A stretch of DNA of 64,000 bases from Artocarpus heterophyllus (GCA_025403435.1 CM046330.1:21536239-21600238); one strand, 5' to 3'; positions 23,805-36,399 are shown, counted from the stretch's first letter. The notes: a model not told the origin generated them from the letters alone. A program made the numbers and translations.

Positions 23805-25745
23805 GTCAAGATTTTCCTCTTCAGATCTTGTGTCCAATCCTTCTAAAAGTAGGTGTTTATATTTTGTTATAACCCATTAAACATATACTAGTTTCTTAAG
23901 TGTTAAGGAGCTCATTTTAAGTTTGACATCAAACTTAAACAAAAGAGAGACTAAGTCCCCACAAACATGTCATTGATGACCATATAGTTTCCTCAATAAA
24001 TCCATTATTCCACAATCACATTAGATAGGAAGAAAGATGGTGAACACTAGAACTAAAAATTCTACTTTTAAACCTTTTAACACTTCCATGCATTTCCTTA
24101 AAAAATAAAGAACTCAGCTTATAAAAATACTACTAAGAATAGCAATTATAGTAAAACTCATAAATTCATGTAATGTAGGGGATGAAATACTAAACTTAAT
24201 CCCAAAATTCCTTAAAAAATGAAAAAATATGAACATTGGTAACATGACAAAACTAGTTAGTTTTAAAGGCAAAAGTGGACTTTTGATTTCTAAATAGTTC
24301 AAAACTTTTTCTAAGAATTTGAGCAGCATTTTCCTTATTTTTTAATACTTCCCAAAGCATAAAATTCATCAAAACAATCTGCAAACAAAAACAAAACTCT
24401 AGGGTATTCATAAGACCACAAATCAATCCCAATTTTTTTAAATTCTTATAATTCCAAAACTTTTCATTCCAATAACCAAATCCCTTTTTATTAGATCAAT
24501 TTTCTATGATTCCTAACTTTGAATAGCATTAAAATTATGCTCATATCATGTCCTAGAGTCTGTTTATACAACCAAAGAAAGAAACCTAAAAATAGTTCAC
24601 AAATTCTCACCTTAGTAAAGCAACTTGTACTCTTCGCCTCCAATTTCACTTTTACCACTTCAAAAGGATGAAACAAAGGCTTATGGTCTTTCTAAGCACT
24701 TGAAATAAACCCTAGAATTGTCAAAAAGAATCAAATTATAGGTTTATCTCCTGTCTTGAAAGATTAAAACTCAAAACCACAAAATCAAGCTTACCTTGAC
24801 TAGTTTTAGTTTTCTCTCTTATACACTCAAACCTCAACCAAAACACTTGGACCTGGTCAGACTTAGGAGAAAGTGAGCTGAAATGAGCTCACCTACTTGC
24901 TTAATTCCTTTTAAAGTACCACACACACCCCTCAAACTACTTAACACTTAAGTACTCTCTTATTAGGTTAATTAGTGTCCCTTTTTTTGCAATCAGCCAT
25001 TTAGTGTCTAAAACACTCATACACAACCCTAATTAATAGCTAAACAATAGCCACTCATTTAGCTTAGTAACTTAGGTGTCTTCGGTCATGCTAAATTTTT
25101 GGTACACTCAAAATACTAGTTTCTAAATTTTGATATTTTTTTACCAAAACTAAACTAAAATTTCTAAATCTCTTTCAAATACACTCAAAGTTTGGATAAT
25201 ATGATTCCTTACTTAATTTCCAACTTGTTGAATAATTGAGTCTGTAAACTTGAACACTGAAAAGGTAACTCATTTAAGGTTTAAAGGTAAACTTACTACT
25301 AAAACACATATCATCTTCTTATCAGAGAATTTGTATCATTCTTAATAACATTCTACGAGATTCCTTACTTGTCATAAAGTCTCCTTTAATCATTATTCCG
25401 CACACATACATTACTTCACTTTATATAAAATGGTATTTTTTAGCATAAATAGCCTTAAAACCATTATTGAACTCCTAATTTCAACTCATCCATTATAAAT
25501 GTATGTCAAACACCATTAGAATTCACTTTTCCATTTTTTCCAAACTGGATCCATCTTTAGGAAATCTCAAGTCATTTAGCTATACATTTAAATGAAATTG
25601 TACGAAACATACTTTTGAAAATGATATAGCTATTAATATAATCAAACACAACTCAAATGTTATGAAACATTATATAATGCAATTAATGTCGTGAAATCAT
25701 ACAATACATTGGTCAACAAAGTATGTGAGAATACCAGGCATCACA

Positions 25746-26754
25746 CTATGCGCTAGATTTTCATTGCCGGAGGCCCTAAGGAGAAAGGAAAAGGGCCAAG
25801 TTCTGCCTAGATGAAATTTTCATAGTAGAGAGAGAATCCTCCTATACTGGTAAATTTCCATTTTCCCTTTTCTTCTTTTCCACTTTCACATTAAAGTGTG
25901 GTTGATGATGATGATTTGCAAAAACGTGATTGAAAATGTTGGTTGATTTTCCTTATCCCATGGCCAAATATTGTGTGCTTCAAGTATCTTTCTATCGATC
26001 TAAATACTCCATAGTCGGTCTTTTGCATGTATGCTCACTTGAATATTTGTTATTATTATTGTTGAAACTTTTCCTTCATTGTTTAAATTTTGTTAGACCT
26101 TAGTGCTTTGAACCCGTCTCCTATGGTCATTTGCATTGTTGCTCTTCATCTTGTTGTGTTCTTCAAAGGAATTGCATTTTTCCCTTTCTTTTCTTTTTGA
26201 CTTGTTCACACATAAGACTCCCAGAAGCATGTGATCTAAGTAGGCAATCTTCTCGTGATGAAGGTTGCTCGACTTGCCTTAGAGATGCCATCGTTACCAC
26301 ATGTCTCGGAGTAGTGACTCTTGCTCCGATAGCATGCTTCCTTTGTTGTTGTTGCCTTTTTTTCTAATAAGCCCCAAAATAATAAACTATGGTACCCTGA
26401 AAATTAGGATTTGCTTCAAGGGACAATCTTTGCCTGAAATCCTGTTTACTCATTCTTTCTCTTTAGAAAAAGTCACTTACTCCAAGGAGAACTTGTTAGT
26501 GATGTTCTATGCATGGCCAATAATCATAGCAGATTTCCAACCTCAGTGTAGATGTTTCCTTAGTGATTGCTCAAGGTTGGTTGTATTTGACTGCCACCCT
26601 AAAGGAGCATCCTTATTGTGATTTGAATCTGCTATGTACAAAAATTTCACCTACTCCATATTTTGTTCATTAAATGAGTACTAACATCATGGCGCGATCC
26701 CTCTTTTTTCTTTTTTTTTTTAAGACTTCCAAGATGGCATAATCACGAGCTGCT
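25746..26754. other. Unassigned stretch before PMD remnant
   Basis: This flanks the solo LTR on its right. Open frames at 26131-26367 and 26301-26621 show no recognisable domain. It may be upstream sequence of the element or gene that carried the plant mobile domain. Confidence 0.4.
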
Positions 26755-27725
26755 GCAGCCATCATGTTCTATTTCGGCCTATTGATGAGTCATCTAAAGT
26801 AATAGATATTGTTCTCGAGGGCATATAGCCCCAAGATTCCAACATCGACGATTTACTCGGAGAGATTTCTCCAAGTGTCTTATCCATAAAGGCAAGGTCT
26901 TTGTAGCACTACTTATTTTTACAAGTCTACTTTGAGGGCATGGAAAGAGTGGTCGAAAAAGTGCTCTCTAACAAACCCACTAGAGACAATTTGACTAAGT
27001 CATGCATTTTACCTTTCATCAAAGCAACAGGAATTTACAGCATGTCTCAGGATAATCGTGGCTTAAGACATCTCGTCAAGAGGTGGAATTCCCATACACA
27101 GATGTTCGCCACAATTTATGGAGAATTTTTTGGGGGTTTAAATGATGTTGTGGTGTTGATTTAGCATCATTCTGCCAATAATATTTGCTTTTTGACATCC
27201 AGCTGTCCTCAGAGGATGAGACTATAGAGGAAGAATTGGAAGATGCGTAGCATTGATGTCATTCCAACAAACGTTTAAGTTTTTCCACATGGATTCGCTA
27301 TTTCTTCAGAAAATATAAAAAAGAGAAGTTTACAAAAGGTCTCGGAGCTGACCCTAAATGCCAAGCTGAGGCAATTGTAGCCCTTTTCTCAACAAGTATT
27401 TTATGCCAAAGCTCCCAGAGGACACCATCTATATACGCTTTTTCCCATTGGCCATCCGCATAGTTTAGGGTGAGTTTTTTCCTCTAGCCCTATGTATTAT
27501 CGACCATTTATACTTAAAGATGGACTCCTTGTAGGAGTTGGAATTCTTACACACTGATTGCCCTCCTCCAGATGTTCTTGTGGAAGCATTTCCTAAAGTA
27601 TGCTCCAAAGCCTTCTTCTTTATTAGAGATTGAGGTAGCCTTTGAAGGGCCAGCCTTTCCAGGAGTGGCTATTTGGGCTTGCTGCCATTGTTATGGTAAG
27701 AAGCCGTCCTCTATAGAACTCATTT
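26755..27725 (+). pseudogene. Plant mobile domain (PMD-like) gene remnant
   Basis: The plus strand encodes, with frame breaks, a protein resembling the plant mobile / aminotransferase-like domain family. At 26940-27164 it reads ILPFIKATGIYSMS, then LRHLVKRWNSHTQMFATIYG and EFFGGLNDVVVL. This matches the family pattern LAxRWxxxTxTFxxxxGExxxTLxDVxxLxxLP. Further on (about 27290-27480) come KEKFTKGLG, ALFL and LPEDTIYIRFFPLAIRI, fitting the later FPLAxRLxxG block. An acidic linker (SSEDETIEEELEDA) lies between. Stops occur near 27162, 27248 and later. PMD genes are either host genes or transposon passengers; which applies here is unclear. The 3' end is cut by the LTR-like sequence at 27726. Confidence 0.6.
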
Positions 27726-29760
27726 TGTCACGCCCCAAAATCCGGGTAGTAACGTGACAGTTTAATTAAGTTAATTGCAGTAGATTTTGATTAAAATTAT
27801 CAATTAAATGTTTTGGGTTATTTTAAAAAAAATGTGATATTTTAAAACTTTTTAAAACAATTATTATTATTTAGAAGCGGATGTGACATAATAAAATAAT
27901 AAAAACACATAAACACAAGCCGGGCCTCACTGGACCCACGTTAGTGTACACACATGGTATCGACAATATTAAACTACAATCACAGTCCATATAAGAACAG
28001 GGAAGTTAAATTATTACATGCCTTGTTTTAATTAAGAAAATGGCCTAAACAGAAACCCTACGACTCACATGTTTACCCTGTTGCCTCCTAGCTGATCCTA
28101 ATCTACAACCCATTTAAGGGAAAAAGTTTTAAAACAAATAAAGAAATATGAGCAGAAGGCTTAGTAGGACTAGGTTTAGAAAACATTAATTTTAAACATA
28201 AACTTTTCATATTTGAAAAATAGTTCGTATAAAAAAATTCAAAAAGATGAATAAAACATATTAAATTCATGCTTACCTTTTTAAGTCACTATTCTTTTGG
28301 AGATATCCTTTATTAAATTAATTCTTTAGCAAAGCCATGCTATCACCACCGTAATGACCCAGCTAGGTTTTAGGACCTGCCCCCAAGATCGCTCTCGACA
28401 CGACCCTGATCTCTGCATATGGTATCATGCTCTATTATATCATTCCAAACGGTATTGATAACGCGCATGGTATTGTGTCATTATTTAGGTCTTATCTTAC
28501 CAAGTATTCTCATTTACATTTGGCAAAAAATATTTTTGTAGCCAAAGTCCCCCTTTGAAAATATTTAAAACATTTGTCATTTGTTAAAAACATTTTGAAA
28601 GAATCTTCAAGGCCAAAACCATTTAAAAACTTAGCTACCAAAGAAAGGGGTAGAAGTCCTACCTCGATATTCTGCATCGTGACTCAACATCGCAATCCCA
28701 ACCCGCTATATGTTTGCTCCCCAAAATCAAGATCCACCTCAAAAATAAACTAAACTTTATCAATTTCTAGCTTAGAGTATTTTACACTACTATGTTATTT
28801 CATGGTGTTTTAGTATGCCTTTTATAGTCAAAATATCATATCATAAAGTCAAGGTCTTCATCTAGGTTTTAAACGATAAAAACAGATGAAAACAGCAAAA
28901 TTTCATGAAGTTCGATCGGCCTACCAAACTGCACAGTTTAGCCTATCGGACACACAGCACTGGCCTACCGAACTAGCCTAGGTTCGGCCTGCTGACCAGA
29001 TGAGTCTGGCATGCTGAACTCATGAGTCCAGCTTGCCGATGCTCATCATCTGCCTGCCGAACTAGAAAAACTTAAGGGACCCAAGACTTCAAGTCTCGGC
29101 CTCCTCGAACTCAAAATCTCAATCCAAACTTGTTTTCTTAATTCTCAAGCATGGGTAATGTTCATAGATGCTAGAAAAACATACTATGACACTTTTAAAC
29201 AACTTTAAACAAGATTTACACAAAGATTTTTGAACAAATCCGAAAATGGAGAAAAAAGAAAAAATGTGATTTAATCCGATTTTAGTAAAATCAAGCCTAG
29301 ATTCATGATGATTTGGGTCCTACTAACTTAGATTGAAGGTTTCCTAAACTCTAAAAACTAAAATTTTAACATATAAAGAAATTTAGAGAATTTGGGAAAA
29401 AGTTTGAAATTTTAAAAGTTTAGTAAACTAACCTCAAATTCAAGCTTGAAATCAGGTTTATGGAGACCAAATCTTGCTTCTTGACCTCCAATCCAACCAA
29501 AATCGAGGCTTGAGTTTGAAACTTTTGAAAACAAAAATGAGAGAGAGAGAGAGAGAGAAGAAACAAAGAAGAGAGGAAGAGACAAAGAATGTGCTGGGAG
29601 AGAGTGAGGGAGATAAGAGGAGGAGATGGAGAGGGGATTAAATAGAGAAAGAGAGTGGCTTTGGCAAAGTGAAAACCATGTTTCAACACACGGTTTTTCA
29701 AAAAGGACACACTCAGTAATTTGATAAATTGTTTTGTTTAAAATTTCAAGTTCTCTTGAA
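27726..29760 (-). repeat. Gypsy-type LTR-like sequence
   Basis: The left terminus is TGTCACGCCCCAAAATCCGG, the reverse complement of a common chromovirus LTR end. Read leftwards it has a CTCTATTTAATCC TATA-like site near 29640, a CT-rich transcript-start-like region with a GA/CT microsatellite (29538-29560), then the palindrome array at 28916-29062. The right boundary is uncertain and I found no matching duplication. It cuts off the PMD remnant. Confidence 0.5.
28916..29062. repeat. 22-bp-spaced palindrome array in gypsy-like LTR
   Basis: Seven units related to TCGGCMKGCCGA start at 28916, 28938, 28960, 28984, 29006, 29028 and 29050, with spacings of 22, 22, 24, 22, 22 and 22. Examples are TCGGCCTGCTGA, CTGGCATGCTGA and CTGCCTGCCGA. 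It has the same motif class and pitch as the copia arrays, although the surrounding sequence is not copia. Confidence 0.75.
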
Positions 29761-29829
29761 GTATGAACTCAAGTTCTCTTTTTCCCCTATCTTTATATTC
29801 ATGTCATCCCTCGTTATCTTCTTTTTCTT

Positions 29830-30718
29830 TTTATTGTAGATAAACTAAGTAACAAAATTTTGTGAGCCAATTGATCGAAGCTATCGATCAATGCTAAAGC
29901 CAACTGATTGAACCAAATTGTTGTAGTTCCCGTAAGCTTCCTCAGAAACACTTTGCAGAGTAGATCCCCATTAGTTGTTTCTAGAATCATCACTTGTTAA
30001 AATAAGTGCAAGAACCCTACTGGATCTGTCGTTTCGTAGTATTCTTTCATCTGCAAGATATTGAACTTTAGTGGTTTAGGAATCTCGAATAGTCTGTTGG
30101 TTAATGAGGATCTTGACATTTTTTTTTCCCTCTCAAATTGCGATTTCAGTTAGAGTTAGGCTTTGGCATTCATTTATTTTGCTTTGCAGACAATCATCCA
30201 CTTCCTTCATTAGATCTTCTTGGTTCGTGAATATCTCTGCCTTTGTTCGGAATTTCCAGGCTCTTGTCCTTATAACCTTTCTTTTCCTTATTCACCATTG
30301 GATCCTTATTTTGAAATGCCACATCTGTAGTTAATTCTTCGACCATTTCAAACAGAATTTGACTCATGTTCTTTTCTTGGTTCTTCTCTACAACAGGATC
30401 TCTCCTTTGATATTCCATTTTGTCTAACATATCTCCTCTATCCAAATACTCCCCCTTTCTAATTTGCACCTTCTGTCACTCGTTTTTATGCAAAAATTCA
30501 TCCAATTGCCTCTCGAATTAGCGTTGAGTCTGTTGCAACAACCTCTGCATTTCTTAAGTCTTTTTCTGCTTCAATAGAAGTGTCTTTACTATTTGCACTA
30601 AATCTAGCTTTGTCTCCCCTTCATTTTGCAGTCCTTGATTTCCAATCATGGATTTGGAAGGTTTTACACAATCATCTTGAAAATTTCTTGCTCCTTTATT
30701 CTTTCTTCCTGCCATCTT
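29830..30718 (-). pseudogene. Ty3/gypsy gag remnant
   Basis: On the minus strand a frame opens at about 30718 with MAGRKNKGARNFQDD and continues as a charged, Gln/Lys-rich N-terminal part (30469-30194: DKMEYQRRDPVVEKNQEKN). It reaches a Retrotrans_gag core at about 30080-29830: PKPLKFNILQ, YYETTDPVGFLHLF, LLCKVFLRKLTGTTTIWFNQ, SFDQLAHK. The core matches the WF.QL..SI.SFD.L pattern of gypsy capsids. It has stops, and no protease or RT follows. Confidence 0.65.
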
Positions 30719-32551
30719 GCTCTCCACTTGACCTCTTTTTTTTATTTAAAAAGATCTCAACTAGCTTTTTGTTTTAGTTTCTCACACATGGCGCTAATTA
30801 TTTGTGTCGAAATTCTCTCAAACAACAAACAACGATATACTTCACTTAATCTAACTCAATAATTAAATAAATCTTTGAAAATTCTTATTAAGTTTTAAGT
30901 CAACAAAAGTATTACAAATAATTAGGTTTTACGCTATTTCTAGGCATTGGGGTGTTACAAGTTTCTAAGTAACTGACTTAACCTACGTCATTCATTCTTA
31001 ACTGCCTTTCCTTAGGCGCCTGATTTATGTGCACATGTTTTTATTCAATAAATCCTATTTCAATCATTCTATGCCCGCATTTCCTGCTTGGTTTCAGCTT
31101 TGCTTCGGCTTTGGCCTGTCTTCTTTTGTTTTCTTTTAGTCCAACTATATTGTTTCCTCTTTCTTCCTTTTCTCTTATTCAAAGTGTTCATAGTCTTGTT
31201 GACGTATTAACTTATATTGTCGTTTAGACTTCAAATCGCCACACACAAATATCTATAAAAAGATTTGGGTTTATTTTGATACCTACTATCAAATAAATTT
31301 GGATACTTTTGCACCTAAGTTGTCGAATTAACACTCATACTAGAATATCATTAATCTTCACAATGAAAATCAAATCCAACATTCAATTTCACAAATGAAA
31401 ATACCATTCAATTCCAATTTAATGCTATATATGTATATACATATGTGTATTTTAATTTTTTATAGAATGTTTAAGGGAACGGTTAGAATTGAAAATATTG
31501 GTCTGAAATAAAAAATTGCACTAAATAGCACAGTTTTAATTCTTAAGTAAGCAAATAACACACTTATAAAAATATTAAATTAAATAGCATTTTTAAAAGC
31601 TTATACTCTTTTTAATCACTTGAATTTTTAATTTCACTACTTTTTTTTCTTCTTTTTCTTCTTCTTTTTCATTTTGTTTTTATTTTTTGTTATCTTGTTA
31701 TTATTTTATGTTTCTCTTTGCGTCATTATATATAAAAATAAATTTTATTTTAATCTAAATAAATTATTTATTAAACACTATTATGCTTTAGTCGATTTTT
31801 TTTAATCCTTAAGTAACGATGAACTTTTTTTTTTTTTTTTCAGTTTAAAAATGTTAACATATAAAAGCTCAGCTTGGACGGGACCGACCGGATCAATGTA
31901 CACACCAAAGTACCAGTTCCAAGCTATAACGTGGAGTGTGTCCTTCCCACGAAGCACGGCAATCCAAAGCGCGTGGGTGTGTCAATCAAGAGGTGAGCGG
32001 ACGGTGACTTTGTTCGCATGTGATGCTGAGCATTCAAACTTTCTACGCCTTATTGATTTATTGATGACCCCACGAACCTCGACACCCAAAAACAACAAAA
32101 AAAAAAGACAGAGAGAGATAAAAATCTAACCCAAGAGCATTGATAATGTTACCTCCACCTGAAGGACTAGCCATATCATCTGACGACGACAACAACGGGG
32201 ATTAGACCTTATCCAATTGGATCTTCGGCACCACGAACTTTGGCTCTTAACAAGTTCTTTCTTAACGCAACTTTGGCAATTACGGGATCTTTTTCGCTGT
32301 TTATTATATATGGCTAGTTTGATATTTTGATTGGCATCGATCTCAATAATTATAGTGAAAATAAAAAAAATTTTATAAAATAAAATTTTTATATATTATA
32401 ATTTTTAAATTAATATTTTTGTTACAACCGTTTAATTATATGCAATCCAGATTAATTTGTTACAATTGTATTTTATACTCTCAAAAGTAGATTTTTAAAA
32501 TGTCCTCTCCATTGTCAAATTGTCTTTGATAATTTGGGACACAAAACTTCT
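30719..32551. other. Intergenic, with one LTR-like terminus
   Basis: A GGGGTGTTACA terminus at 30950-30960 looks like the outer end of a gypsy LTR in reverse orientation, and may be the 5' edge of the element carrying the gag remnant. Beyond it the DNA is AT-rich. The less AT-rich patch at 31850-32220 contains a short frame beginning MLPPPEGLAISSDDD at about 32144, which ends after 19 codons. It could be a lost first exon, but I do not recognise it. Confidence 0.4.
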
Positions 32552-32559
32552 ATATCTTC

Positions 32560-33389
32560 TAGGGGTGAACGACGGACGGTTTGATGGTTTTTGGACAGAT
32601 ATGATACGGTTTTTTTGGATGGCAGGTTGGCGATTAACCAACCCGCAAACCACCCACCACATGACGGGCGATTTTGGTTTGGTTTTGGGTGGTTGCGGGA
32701 GGATTGAGGCGGTTTAGACCTATGCTATTGCCCAATGTAATTTTTTGGACCTTTTTTTTAGAAAGTGAAGAAAATTTGTAGAAAATATAAGATGATAATA
32801 CATAAAGCATTCCCAACAAGTTTGATGCTTAAAAATAGTGACTATATTCAAAAGTACAAATTAAGAAGCATAATTATTCACTGCAACAAGAAACATCAAC
32901 TACATATAAAGTGATGAACAAAGTCAAGAGTCTATAAAGATTAAAGCCTATTCACTGGGTTTGAAAATAATAAAATGCTACAAATGAAATGATGAACAAA
33001 GTCAAGTGTTCTTTTTCTTTTAGGGCTTTCTCTACTAACTTACTTAATTTGAATTTTGATCACTTCACAAAATAATAGGAGAATTTCTAATTTCTGAATA
33101 TGTCAAGAGGTAGCCGAGTCCGTGCTTAAAGTGTTGGATTGTTCAATCATCTCTAAAAGAAAAACAAAATCAAATAAATGATAAGTTTTTAAAAATATAT
33201 ATATAGGCAGGCGGGAGCGGGTTGAACCTGCCCTCAAAAACTTAAAACCAAACCCGCCCACCAAATATATTGGTGGGCGGGTTCAACCCTCCCAACAGTG
33301 GGTTGCTAAAGTAAACCCACTTTTTTTGAGATGAGCAAACTCGAGCGCAAGCGGGTTGACAGGTGCGGGACGATTTTTGTACAGCCCAA
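32560..33389. mobile_element. hAT-type MITE (830 bp)
   Basis: It is flanked by perfect 8-bp duplications ATATCTTC at 32552-32559 and 33390-33397. The left end is TAGGGGTGAACGACGG and the reverse complement of the right end is TTGGGCTGTACAAAAATCG, giving short imperfect terminal repeats of the TAGGG.TG.AC hAT kind. Subterminal regions are rich in GGGTTG/CAACCC and CCCGCC motifs in both orientations. There is no transposase frame, so it is non-autonomous. Confidence 0.82.
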
Positions 33390-33397
33390 ATATCTTC

Positions 33398-34193
33398 TAC
33401 ATAACTTTTTTTTAACACGAAAAAGGGGAGAAAAGGAACGAAATTGACGGAATATTATAATTTGTGCTTTTGTACGTTTGAACGAATTTACTCATTAATC
33501 ACTTCAACTACGACCAGTTATTATAAGTCCAAATATATATATATATATATGTGTATATGTAAATGTTTTTTTTTTTTTGCACAAATTGCAGCTTAAACTT
33601 TAAACTTTGTTATTTGACCTCTTAGATATAAAAGTTAAAATTTTGTACAAATTGCTGATGTCATTTAATTAGCGACAAAAATTATCCATGGCATCTCGCA
33701 TTTTGGCATTTTACCTTTTGAGCTTTTCATGCTGTGACAAATTTCTCCTAAACATTGGATTTTAACAATATATCCCATTTTTCCTCACCAAATCAAACGA
33801 TATTATTAATTTGGAACACATTGTATTTCCATTAACTTCATTTTCATATTTTTTTCAGTAAATTTTTTATTATAAGTATGGTTCTAATACGATATTACAT
33901 TTCAAATTAAAAAAAAATCAAAACTATAATGTAGTATTCTAATTCGTTTTTCCAATTTTTTTTAGTTTTTAGGAAACTAACAGTTAACTCTTGAGTGTGA
34001 GATTCTTTTTTTTTTTCTCCCTCTTTTTGAATAGAGAACCTTTTGACTTTTCAGTGAATAAAAAAATTGTGCTTTTATTTCTCACAGTCACAGATTATAA
34101 TAGTAACAGCTTCTGCACAGTTTTTGTTAAATATAATGAAATAAAATAAAATCAAAACAATGAGATTCTCTTGGCCGGATGCATGACTTTGAT

Positions 34194-34233
<40 letters not shown>

Positions 34234-34800
34234 TCTCCAAACACACGGGCGTGAAGGGTGAGTTTCATTGGAGAACTAGTAGGACTTTCCACAGCCAAAG
34301 AATTATTTCTTTTTTTTACATCCAAAGATCCACTTATTAAAATAATGACATTAAGAATGTTGGAAAGCAAGATTGATCATTGATGGTATAACATATTGTT
34401 GTGTGATTGATTAATTATCTTTTAAGCTGTTGTAATGTTGGACTTTCTTTTTTTTTTTTTTTGGCATGGAATAATGGGATTCCCTCTTTCTCTCCTTGTT
34501 TGGGTCCCATTTGGGATCATCAAATCCAAAAATGGAAGAAGGTTTGTTCTAAGACAAAATTATCTAATAATTTATCACAATTTTTTTTTTAATTTATTGT
34601 GGTGCTTGTTTCAGCGGCCAAGTAGCCAACTCAAGTTTGTCCACAAATAGTGATTTTTGCCAATGCATACTAGGGTAACTCACGTCCTTTTCAATATCAA
34701 AGGTCAAGTTCAAGTTTTTGAAGTTGCTAGGTTATTAATTAATATTTTTTTCTCAAGCAATCTCATTTAACTTAATAGAGTTATAACCTCGTTATTTATA
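33398..34800. other. AT-rich intergenic DNA
   Basis: No gene is seen. It contains a short AT repeat (33533-33550) and several T runs. Confidence 0.5.
34197..34232. repeat. (CT)n microsatellite
   Basis: An almost perfect CT dinucleotide run of about 36 bp. Confidence 0.95.
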
Positions 34801-34960
34801 GAGTGTTTGCTAATTATGATTAGAATCAACTTTTTAGTTACCAAATACGGTAAAACTCAACATGTTACAGTAAAAGCAAAAAGTTGCTACAGTATAAAAC
34901 TTTCACATGTTACAGTATTTTAAACTAAAAAGTTTGTTCTAATCATGCTTATCAAACACC
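34801..34960. mobile_element. Small inverted-repeat MITE candidate
   Basis: The left arm (GTGTTTGCTAATTATGATTA, then GAATCAACTTTTTAGTT) matches the reverse complement of the right arm (GGTGTTTGATAAGCATGATT, then AGAACAAACTTTTTAGTTT) over about 40 bp. The centre is short. I could not fix a target duplication, so the superfamily is open. Confidence 0.62.
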
Positions 34961-36391
34961 TTACAACAAAACAATAGGATCTAGTCTAAAAAGTATACAA
35001 CAAATTAGACTGGAGCTTATAATTTTGTGAAAGTATTTTTCTTTTTCCCCTATTCTTTTTAAGGATATTATAGTAGTCTTTTTTTTTTTTTTTTGGTAGA
35101 CAAAGCAGTGTATATTATATTGTGATTTTGTTTTTCAAAGGTATTTTCATTGATAACGAGCATCTTGGAGTTTTGTCTTAATACTGTAAGATTTTAGGAC
35201 TTTTGGTATGCCAAAACATAATGTATAAATGGAGAAAAAAGAGTCTTTTCTCTTTAATAAAAATAGAGAACAAAATTTCTGAAAATTTCTAAAATTGCGA
35301 ACAATTTTTTTTATGCAAATAATTGCGAACAAGTTAAACCACTAAAATAGAATGCCAAGACCATATGAACAATTTGCCGAAAAAACAAGAACCATTTTAT
35401 GAGGAAATGGACTGACACGAACCATTTTTTAAATTAGATAAAGAACACTTTTAAAAAAAACAAGAAAAGCTTCTCTTTTTTTTTTTTTTCACTAAGAAAA
35501 GTCCCGTCTGAAAATTGTTCAATATAACGTGGATTGTAGACTGACTAAGAAATTCTGCACCAAGAACTGGACTGATTTTGATAGTAATGTAGTTCCATTC
35601 GTTGTCTCTTCGTACAGTTTTTAATTTGTTTTCTTTTTTTCCTTTTCTTTGGAGGAAAAAATCTTTGACTTGTTTTTTTTTTTTTTGTTTTTTTTTATTT
35701 GGTTGGGAAAGGTAAAAGACAGTTCTTGTTAACAAACTCTATGTTCAATACAGCCCAAGAGTCATAACAGTTGCGTTGTAGATATTATCACCCTCATATC
35801 CCATACAGGGAAACCAAGCGTCGGTTTTTTTCCCCTCTTCAAGAATAACAGAACTTCATCCCAACTTAGAAAAAAGAAAAAAAAAAAAAAAGGAGAAAAG
35901 TATACAAATAACCTACTTTTTCCAAATTAAGAAGATGACTTAAGGGAACGATTTTTTTTTTTTTTTTCACAAAAGTACATCATTACTTGCCATTATCACC
36001 AATTAACTATAATTTATTGTTGATAAACTGATTCATCATTTAGTTACTAATGGCTTATCATTGATAATCTAGTAAAGTATGGAATAAAATTGACTAAACA
36101 CTAACTAATATTGGTTAATCATTCATAAGTCATCAAATTAATCAATAATAAACTATCAAGTTAATAAATAATAAACTACAAATTTCTACATCATTGATTA
36201 AGGTTCATTTATCCCAAAATCCATATTAAAAAGTACAAACAGTTCCAAAAAAAATTTAAAAACATAAGAAAAGCTTAAAAATGGATCATTTACCCCAAAT
36301 CTCATATTAAAACGTACAAAAAATACCAAAATAATAGGAAAATAGTTTTAACAAACCAAATCCAAAGAATTGAAAAAAAAAAAAAAAAAAA
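34961..36391. other. AT-rich intergenic DNA
   Basis: No gene is seen. There are long T/A homopolymer runs (35078-35094, 35479-35490, 35671-35695, 35875-35892, 35952-35968). An imperfect ~80-bp direct repeat (TCATTTATCCCAAAATCCAT near 36205 and its variant near 36284) is present. Confidence 0.5.
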
Positions 36392-36399
36392 CTAAACTA

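Larger units (their letters stand above)
20151..25745 (-). mobile_element. Probable solo gypsy LTR hosting another element
   Basis: The left terminus is TATAACATCC (decayed from TGTAACATCC) and the right terminus is GGCATCACA, a paired end type seen in chromovirus LTRs. Flanking 5-mers are CTATC (20146-20150) and CTATG (25746-25750), a near-matching target duplication. Removing the inserted element at 21124-23804 leaves about 2.9 kb of non-coding, LTR-like sequence. No gag or pol lies inside, so a solo LTR is the simplest reading. The minus orientation is inferred from a GAGGTAAGT-type donor-like site reading leftwards near the insertion point, and is not certain. Confidence 0.6.

Noticed and set aside
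23476..23809. Asp/Gln/Ser-rich repeated protein (DQDLSDQ type)
   Set aside because: It is the translation of the 15-bp-class minisatellite inside an LTR, not a gene.
31851..32129. Possible first exon of a host gene
   Set aside because: Base composition differs from the surroundings, but the frame ends in low complexity and no further exons could be recognised.
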